A DNA stretch of 64,000 nt from Pohlia nutans (lineage: Eukaryota; Streptophyta; Bryopsida; Bryales; Mniaceae): NCBI GenBank assembly GCA_022496805.1, contig CM040101.1, forward strand, positions 2,296,501 to 2,360,500, given 5' to 3'. Each line of letters opens with the position of its first letter. The stretch's first letter is position 1. The notes under the pieces were generated by a model. The model was not told the origin of the DNA, searched no databases, and saw only the letters and a program-made list of their open reading frames with translations. The position numbers and the translations under genes were made by a program. This document shows positions 57,467 to 64,000 of this stretch, one piece after another.

Positions 57467-59417
57467 AGTAGAGTTGCATAGGTCGGAAGCTTTGTTGATG
57501 TAACAATGCAATGCACTATTTCATTTCTATCCTTGATTCAGCCAGAGAGAGCTCGATGGGTGGCTTTAGACATATTGAATCCGGATGTACTTGAACAAAA
57601 TTGCAGCTTGGTATGGCTAAAATCTGTGGAACTCGTAGTAACTTACAGACTCCCAATCTGATCAATTGCTCATGAGATATGTGATGCATAGATGTAATGA
57701 GATTCCAGTTTGCATTGAATTGAGTCATTGACATGACATAATCCGGCCTGAATTTAGTGTCTGAGGCATGACCCATTGTGTATTGTGCTCAACTTGAATA
57801 AAATGGAGCTTTCATTGTATTTCAAACTCCTTTGATTTTCTAATTTGGTGTATAATCCAACCACTTTGGGCACTCAATTTCAAGATTCAACCCACTCCGT
57901 TAGCTCCATCGCAATTAGTGGTTTTCTCTTTGGTTGACTCAAAGATTGGTTGTTAATAGTGTAATGTACTATCAATGTTACATTTTGCGCGATAGTGTGT
58001 TGTCTCGTGACAACACTATTACATTCTTAACATTGAAATTATGATTCCTCTTTGAACCTTGAGAATTTGGCACATCATCGATAAACGTTGAAAGCTACAC
58101 TCTTCATGCTATTGAGTGTGAGAGCTTAAAGAAAGTTACTTCACTGTTTTTAATTGAGGAAATATATAGACTATGTTTTTACCTATGAACATAGCACTAA
58201 TTTACTTTTTATATTGCAGTACTTTCACAAACCAAGTTAATACATAATTACATCTAAAGTGAAAAGTTATAGTTTAAATTAAGTTACTTTAAGAGTTGAA
58301 TCTAAATTAACATTTGAAGAATGTAGTATTTACCTCTTGGAACAAGAAATTGGTTGAAATGATCCTTCTTTGTAGGATGTTTTTTCCACATTTATAAGAG
58401 TCATTAAAGTTTCAAATACCCTATTTACTAGGCTACTAATTCATTATGAAATCCACTATTTCCGATGTTTGCCGATTCTTTATATGGAGAAAGTTTTGTT
58501 TGACAACATTTCTTTCTATATGATCCATGTGTATTAGAGCCCCCATACCTACAACCATAGCCACACAAAAAGCGTGTTGCGGGGCAGTTGTGGGTGGATG
58601 CGGGTCTTCATGGCCAGCCTCCCCCACCAACATTGCTCGTCCTTTCTTTGTCATTTCCAAGAATTTTTGACAAAAAAATCAAAGGCTCGGATCACGATAG
58701 CTAAAAATATCCTGCAAGGAGGGTTCCAAACGAAGTGCAGCTCTCCGTGAATTGTTTGGACAAAATGGAGGAACGTTGCAAGCGTGCAGCTTGTGAGTCG
58801 CTTTTGGAGACAATGGTCGGGGGTAGTTACGAGCTTGGGCTCGCAACACGAGATTGAGGCCCTCTGTTGCAGACCATGGTGCGAGTGCTCTTATAGCTTT
58901 GTGGTTCATGAATTATAAAGCCAATAAATGACACAAAATTTAGAGGAACCTAGAGCAAGTGACACAAGACAAAAAATCCCTTGGACCTTTAAGAATTAAG
59001 AAAAAATAGTGATGCTAATGTCTTGCCATTCGAAGAAGAAGAAGAAGAAGAAGAAGATTACGGTATATATGTGAGAAGAGTAGCTCAAGAATTAGAAGAA
59101 TAGTTGATCCTTGGGGTTCCAAATCTCCAACCTACTAATCTATCGTGATACCCTCTAATTTATATGAAAACAACAAATAGTGAAGTAGATGAGATATTGA
59201 TTGAGTTTTAACATTCCTATCAATTTTAATTTTAATTTTTGAGAAAATGAAACATGCATAGGCACAAGGTATGACGGTACTAATAGATCTACTCCTATAG
59301 ATAGATTTTAGATTTAAACTCTAAATACTTCAATGACCAAAAACCCCAATTCATTGCATAGACAAAATTATCCTTATGTAAAGGCATGATTCACCTCTAT
59401 GTTATGATGATAGAAAG
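57467..59417. other. Spacer with microsatellite, no gene recognised
   Basis: Minus-strand frames at 57516-57776, 58436-58660 and 58679-58909 are open but have no known domain. A (GAA)n run of about nine units lies at 59034-59057. No element termini were found in this stretch. Confidence 0.45.
59034..59057. repeat. (GAA)n microsatellite
   Basis: Uninterrupted GAA trinucleotide run of about eight to nine units, in non-coding surroundings. Confidence 0.9.
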
Positions 59418-59936
59418 TTAACTCCTAAAGGTCAAGAGGGTCCTGAATGGGCAACCAAAAGGAATATTCTTTTTAGAGAGTTGTTTCCAAGAGTCGCCCT
59501 TTGAGTAATGTGAACAACCAATGAGAATTCCTCAAATCTTCTATGAACAATGTCACTTCAAAAACAAACTAAAACAATTCAGTGAGATTCCGGCTCTACG
59601 TTGAATTCTGCAATTTTGGATTAAAAACAAACAAACAAACAAAAAATTGAAAAAAAAATATACTATTGAACAGCGCTGGCATGCGCTGCCAGCTTTGGTA
59701 TGCATTAAAGTCTCAATCTGCCCAACTCCCTCCACTCCCTCTTCACTAATTCTCTTTCCAATTTCCTTGGAATGTACAATTCACTAAAACAGGCATATTT
59801 GCTAAATTTAGCCTTATTTTTTCATCACCTTTCTAAAGCACCAATCCATTTTAATTTTGGTTGAGAAAATCCACTTTTTTCTTCATTATTCTCTCAAAAC
59901 AAGCCCATGGGACTTGCTTTGACGTTTAAGGGTTAA
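59418..59936. mobile_element. TTAA-flanked MITE, family L
   Basis: TTAA 59418-59421 followed by CTCCTAAAGGTCAAGA. The right end is TTTGACGTTTAAGGG then TTAA 59933-59936 (complement CCCTTAAACGTCAAAG). About 16 of 20 terminal bases match. No relative of its interior was found in this window. Non-coding. Confidence 0.7.
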
Positions 59937-61009
59937 TGATAATCTTTTTAGTAATAATCACTAAAAAAAAAATGATACAACTTTTAAAAAAAAGTTGATA
60001 CAAGATATTCCTCATTAATTAAAAAATAAAATCCCTAAAAAATTTGATACAATTTGAATGAATGTGGATACTTTTGGATGATTAAAGACATTTTCATCCA
60101 TATCCCATGGACATTCTTCGTCCATATTAGTGGATGTAAATAGCATCACTATTCACTATGTGCACTTTTAAAAAAAACTAGTGTAGTCTTGTACTGTTGG
60201 CCTTGTGTTTCCAGTGATTTAGCCATGTTTTTTTTTTTAGTTTTTAATTTTTTTAGAATAAGATAATTCATTGGCATAATTTAATTCAATTTGTAGTGAT
60301 GAAATTTGATTAAAAATCCATAACTTTCACAATGTAAGTTCAAAAGCTACGAAACAACTTCGGTGCACCTCTTCTTGTCAAGAGCTTTCAACAATACTAA
60401 GAATGCAGCCCGGCGGGTGTATTGTCCCAAAAATCTCATCATAACGTACAAAACAAACAAACTACCTTCCTTAATCCTTTGAGGAGAATCATCCATATAG
60501 TGAATGCTCGCTAGTTAAACTCTATTGTAACCTTGAAGATGAGATTTTTTGCCTTCAAGGCCAACCAAGAAAATGAAACTTATCAAGTCTAGTTTCTATA
60601 TTATTTTTTAAATTTTGGAAAATTTTAAATATTGCACATTTTATTGCATTTTCAAACTTTAGAGGTTAAGGTCCTATTTACACTACGTTCAATATCCACT
60701 TATCAAATCTTCAAATTTTAAATAGTTTATTTGTTTTGCTGTATATGTCTAAAATACCCAACCAAGAATTGAGATCATTTGAGGTATTTATTTAATTATT
60801 ATGATATGTATTGCATTATAGATCTCAAAAATCATATTAGATTCATTTTAGTTTCAAAAATATTGAAAAAAAAGGATGAAAAGAAGACATATAGTCTCAT
60901 CTATTAAAAATATTTCAAAAATAAATTTACAGATTTTTATTTGGAAACTTTCTGCATTGGAAGTTTGTCCATTCTACAACATATCTGGTCTTTCAAAGGA
61001 TTAATGTGG
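59937..61009. other. Spacer without recognisable gene
   Basis: AT-rich with A and T homopolymers. Some phrases near 60480-60660 resemble the family D interior ('aactctattgtaac', 'cttatcaagtctagtttct', 'aaaattttaaatattgcacatttt'), so an old D fragment is possible. No gene seen. Confidence 0.45.
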
Positions 61010-61011
61010 TA

Positions 61012-61404
61012 AGGTTGGATGTCCTAAAACCACCACCTCCCCAAACTATGACATGTAGAGTTTTCTTGGTGCCACCACAGTTGAGACTCAAAACCACCAA
61101 TTTCACTATTCAAGTAAACCAATGGCATACCAAGCATTGCGAAGAAGTAGTTGGTGGTTTTGGGTATCATTATGAGTGAAAATTAGTACCACATGGTGTG
61201 GTCATGGGGGAACCTATATGTTGATATTGAGTGTTCTTTCATCTTAAAAAATTTGTATCAATTTGAATATTGGGAATAAAATTGCGAAAATATGTGCATT
61301 TCGTGAGAAATCTTCTTCCAAACGACCGAAAAATATTTCTCATAAATAACCTTGTTAAAATGAGGCCATATTTCTTAAGTTGGTGGTTTTAGGACATCCA
61401 ACCT
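61012..61404. mobile_element. TA-flanked MITE with 25-bp perfect inverted ends
   Basis: AGGTTGGATGTCCTAAAACC at the left and its exact complement GGTTTTAGGACATCCAACCT at the right, flanked by TA (61010-61011 and 61405-61406). The inverted match continues for several more bases (ACCACC / GGTGGT). A third 'accacca' / 'tggtggtttt' pair lies inside. 393 bp, non-coding. It sits about 0.3 kb upstream of the next gene and may contribute to its promoter. Confidence 0.85.
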
Positions 61405-61694
61405 TACAGGTTACAAAGCTCTTTCGAATTAGTGCGAGGGAAATTGAGAACGCCAAGTGTCATCTTTTCATCGGTTGGGGCTCATGAAAAAGCATACGTG
61501 GCAATACAGCCCGAGCATGTGATGAACCTCATTTTCTCCGATGATTGATTATCGGTATAAGCTTGGTTGCGATGTTGGAGCGCTCAGCTCGATGGATTGT
61601 TGAGGTTTAGGGTTTTTAGGGTTTAGTGTGGTTCCAGATGTAGTGGATGCTGTGTGTTGAAGGTGAGCTAGACGAGAAGTTTTTGTTGCTCGCC

Positions 61695-63306
61695 ATGGCG
61701 TCGACGACATTGCGGGTATTTCCGAGGCTCGTTGATTCACCAGGAGTTGGACGACGTGCGGGAGTGCCAGTTTTCCGCATCAAGAAATGTGCTATAGGGT
61801 TTTGCTCAGTGAGGTGTAATGCCGCAGAGGACAATGCATTTGAAAGTGTTACAGTACGGGCGGAGAAGAAGAAGGATGTTGACGAATCGTGGTCTTCTTC
61901 TTCATCGGCTGACAACAAGTTTAACGGGTGGTTTAATGGAGTCGAGGTTGAAGCTGAAAAAAATTCCATGAAAATTGGTACTGTGCTCATTACTGAATAG
62001 CATCATTCCTTCATAGTTGATTTTCTCTTCCCTTGCTGGCTTCCAAACCCTAATGAGTTAGTCGATAAATCCGTTGTAAATTGAAGAACACCGGTGGAGT
62101 TCTTTGTATGATTTCAGGATCTGATCTGGTGCTTAACCTGCCATTTAACTTAGCATGGATTGGATTTGATGCCATTAGGTTAATCTTGTACATATGAGCA
62201 TCTTGACATTGTCCAAGAATCAACTAGGGAAATAGAAGAACTCGTTTCTTAACGTTTCTTCATGATTTTGGATTCAGTGGAGAATTCTGGCTCTGATCTT
62301 CACCTCGTCTCGCAAACTTTTTTGCTGCTAAGAATCTTGAAATCTGGACAGTGTTGTTCTGATCTTGGAATCATTGTTTGTTGCAGCTGCCATGCAAATG
62401 GCCGCAGGATTCTTGCTTGCGCTTGGAGTTTCTTTGTCTTACTTTTTTTGGTGCCAAAAACAAGGTTCGTAACTTGGTTTTTGATGTAGGAATGTGATTG
62501 TCTTTCGACTTTTTGAAGCAGATATACTCGTCAATGCATGATGGACTCTTTATGAGAAATGAATCTTTATCGTAGACTTGCATTCTTTCTTGTTCCTGTG
62601 CTTGGCATTTGTACCAGTCGTTTTGTGGTGGTTTTAAGGAACTCATTTATTTCTTTCTTGGTGGGTTACAGGAAGGAGAGTTATCCCGACTCCACCAACT
62701 CTGACACAAATACAGCTGCCTTCATTTTTAAAGATCCTATCCCCACAGAAGCGTGAGAACTCCAATTACGAAGAAGAAGATATAAATGAGGAAAGCGAAG
62801 ATGAAAATAGCGTGAAAAATAGTTTCGGGAAACAGACCGAGATGAACATTCAATCTGACAAGGAAAAGGTTGTGGAAAGAGGAGATGCAGAAGACCATCA
62901 CAATGAGGACGAGATGAGCTTTCAATCTGCCAGTAAGGGAAAGGTTGTGGAAAGAGAGGATGCAGAAGATAATTACAACGAGGAGAAGCAGATTGCTTTT
63001 GAAGGTAAACAACAGATTCTGAATGATGAAATTGACGACAAGCCGCAATTAGTAACTGCTGCTAATAAGGCATTAGTCTCAGTGACACACGACCAAGAAA
63101 AGGCCTCGGAAAGTGCCAAGGACGAGTCACAAAATTCAGAGGATTTGCAAAAGCAGCCGAGACTTTCGGCTTCAGAGTCTGTTCCTGAGTCCGAGAAGGA
63201 CCCAAAGAAGACCTATAAAGGTGGCAATGACGAGGCAAAACTTGCAGGTTTGCAGCCAAGGAAGCTCAGAAAGTCACAGCGAAACAAGAGAAAGACCTCA
63301 GGTTAG
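61695..63306 (+). CDS. Probable plastid-targeted single-pass membrane protein, three exons
   Basis: Exons 61695-61977, 62387-62464 and 62672-63306 join in phase through GT-AG introns. The ATG at 61695 has a strong context (CGCCATGGCG); an in-frame ATG at 61647 would add an acidic stretch that does not suit a transit peptide. The N-terminus (MASTTLRVFPRLVDSPGVGR, then FRIKKCAIGFCSVRCNA) is rich in Ser, Arg and Val and poor in acidic residues, as in chloroplast transit peptides. Exon 2 encodes one hydrophobic helix (AAGFLLALGVSLSYFFW). Exon 3 is PTPPTLTQIQLPSFLKIL followed by a long acidic, low-complexity tail with two similar KVVERGDAEDH / KVVEREDAEDN segments, ending in a basic patch. GGTTAG at the end could be stop (63304-63306) or a splice donor. 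I do not recognise the family; localisation is inference. Confidence 0.65.
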
Positions 63307-64000
63307 TTGCAGATTATTTTTCTTCTTTGAGTCTTTTTGGGATTGTGGCTGCCTTCAGGTTAGTAGATCAAACGAATACTTAATTTGAAGGAACAACATT
63401 TAAATATGATTTATCAAAAAAGATTCTGCCCTGCAATTCTAGACTGATGTTTCTGACGACGGTTCCCATTCAGATTGATATGTCATCACCCAGGATTCTC
63501 TGATGTTAAATCACATTCTGCTCGTCATGCATTTATAATTGCTCGTAGAAAACTTTGTTTCAGTTTGAATACTTTATTATAGAATTTTTTTTGCAGCAGT
63601 TTAAAATAAATAAATTAGTGCTGTTACATTGCTCCTTCGATAAATGAGTTCGATACTGTTTGAATTCTCTTAAGTTCTGTACGTTGGAATTATGCTTTAT
63701 TAAATTTCTACGAAAGATGTATGAAAGATGTCACATAAATGACAGTTCCTGTTTGAAACTTATGAAGTTATTTATTGTAGTTGAGAGAGTATTGAACTTC
63801 AAAATGTACACACAATTTCAATCAGTACAGAATACACGAATTCGAGTAGAATCTAAAGCGCACTTGAGTTGAGAAACTAGCGAACAACTAGAATAGCGCA
63901 GAATTTGGAGGTGTTTCATATCAACTTGCATCATTGGTTTCATCAATTACTGATAATTTGGGCCTTGTCTATTCAAGGTAGACGAGGGAACGTGGTAGTG
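63307..64000. other. 3' flank of the last gene
   Basis: AT-rich, with no further exon that I can join in frame. It probably includes the 3' untranslated region and then spacer. The window ends without another recognisable feature. Confidence 0.4.

Overview
The window is nuclear DNA of a land plant. The evidence is spliced genes with GT-AG introns, a TIR-NB-ARC-LRR (TNL) disease-resistance-type gene, a plant-type NADPH-cytochrome P450 reductase, a TNP2-type CACTA transposase gene, and a plant LTR-retroelement leader with a tRNA-Asp primer-binding site. The style of the TNL (kinase-2 motif LAIDNV) and the one-exon reductase make me lean to a bryophyte or another early-diverging lineage. That is an impression and was not tested.

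Layout. 1-5.8 kb is AT-rich repeat-filled spacer. 5.9-11.6 kb (minus strand) is a four-exon CACTA-type transposase gene with an apparent frameshift. 12-28 kb is almost pure transposon debris, including a 1.7 kb Tc1/mariner relic with inverted arms. 28.7-33.3 kb (plus) is a many-exon Ulp1-type cysteine protease gene with several lesions. 35.0-36.7 kb (minus) holds exons of an unidentified gene. 37.2-38.8 kb is a tandem duplication upstream of the TNL. 39.9-44.1 kb (plus) is the TNL, broken by one in-frame TAG. 46-50.2 kb is a visibly GC-richer retroelement fragment carrying an unrecognised extra ORF. 51.6-52.6 kb is a foldback element. 54.5-56.6 kb (plus) is the intact, intronless P450 reductase. 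57.0-57.5 kb is an 86-bp tandem array. 61.7-63.3 kb (plus) is a three-exon gene for a probable plastid-targeted single-pass membrane protein.

The most striking feature is not a gene. At least ten short elements of about 0.2-1 kb, in several sequence families, have inverted ends that begin CCC(C)TAAA or a close variant. Most are bounded on both sides by TTAA. TTAA target duplication next to a CCC-starting terminus is the signature of the piggyBac superfamily, which is not usually associated with plants. Several of these elements lie end to end and share a single TTAA. A second set of elements (TA-flanked, several starting CAGT or AGG, often near-perfect hairpins) looks Tc1/mariner-like. A third set shares a CCCGGGGGTTGCACT terminus, and two of its members keep a conserved short peptide.

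No transposase that would mobilise the TTAA elements is encoded here. The two clearly intact protein-coding candidates are the P450 reductase and the 61.7 kb membrane protein. The TNL, the Ulp1 gene, the CACTA gene and the retroelement gag all carry at least one stop or frameshift in this sequence.
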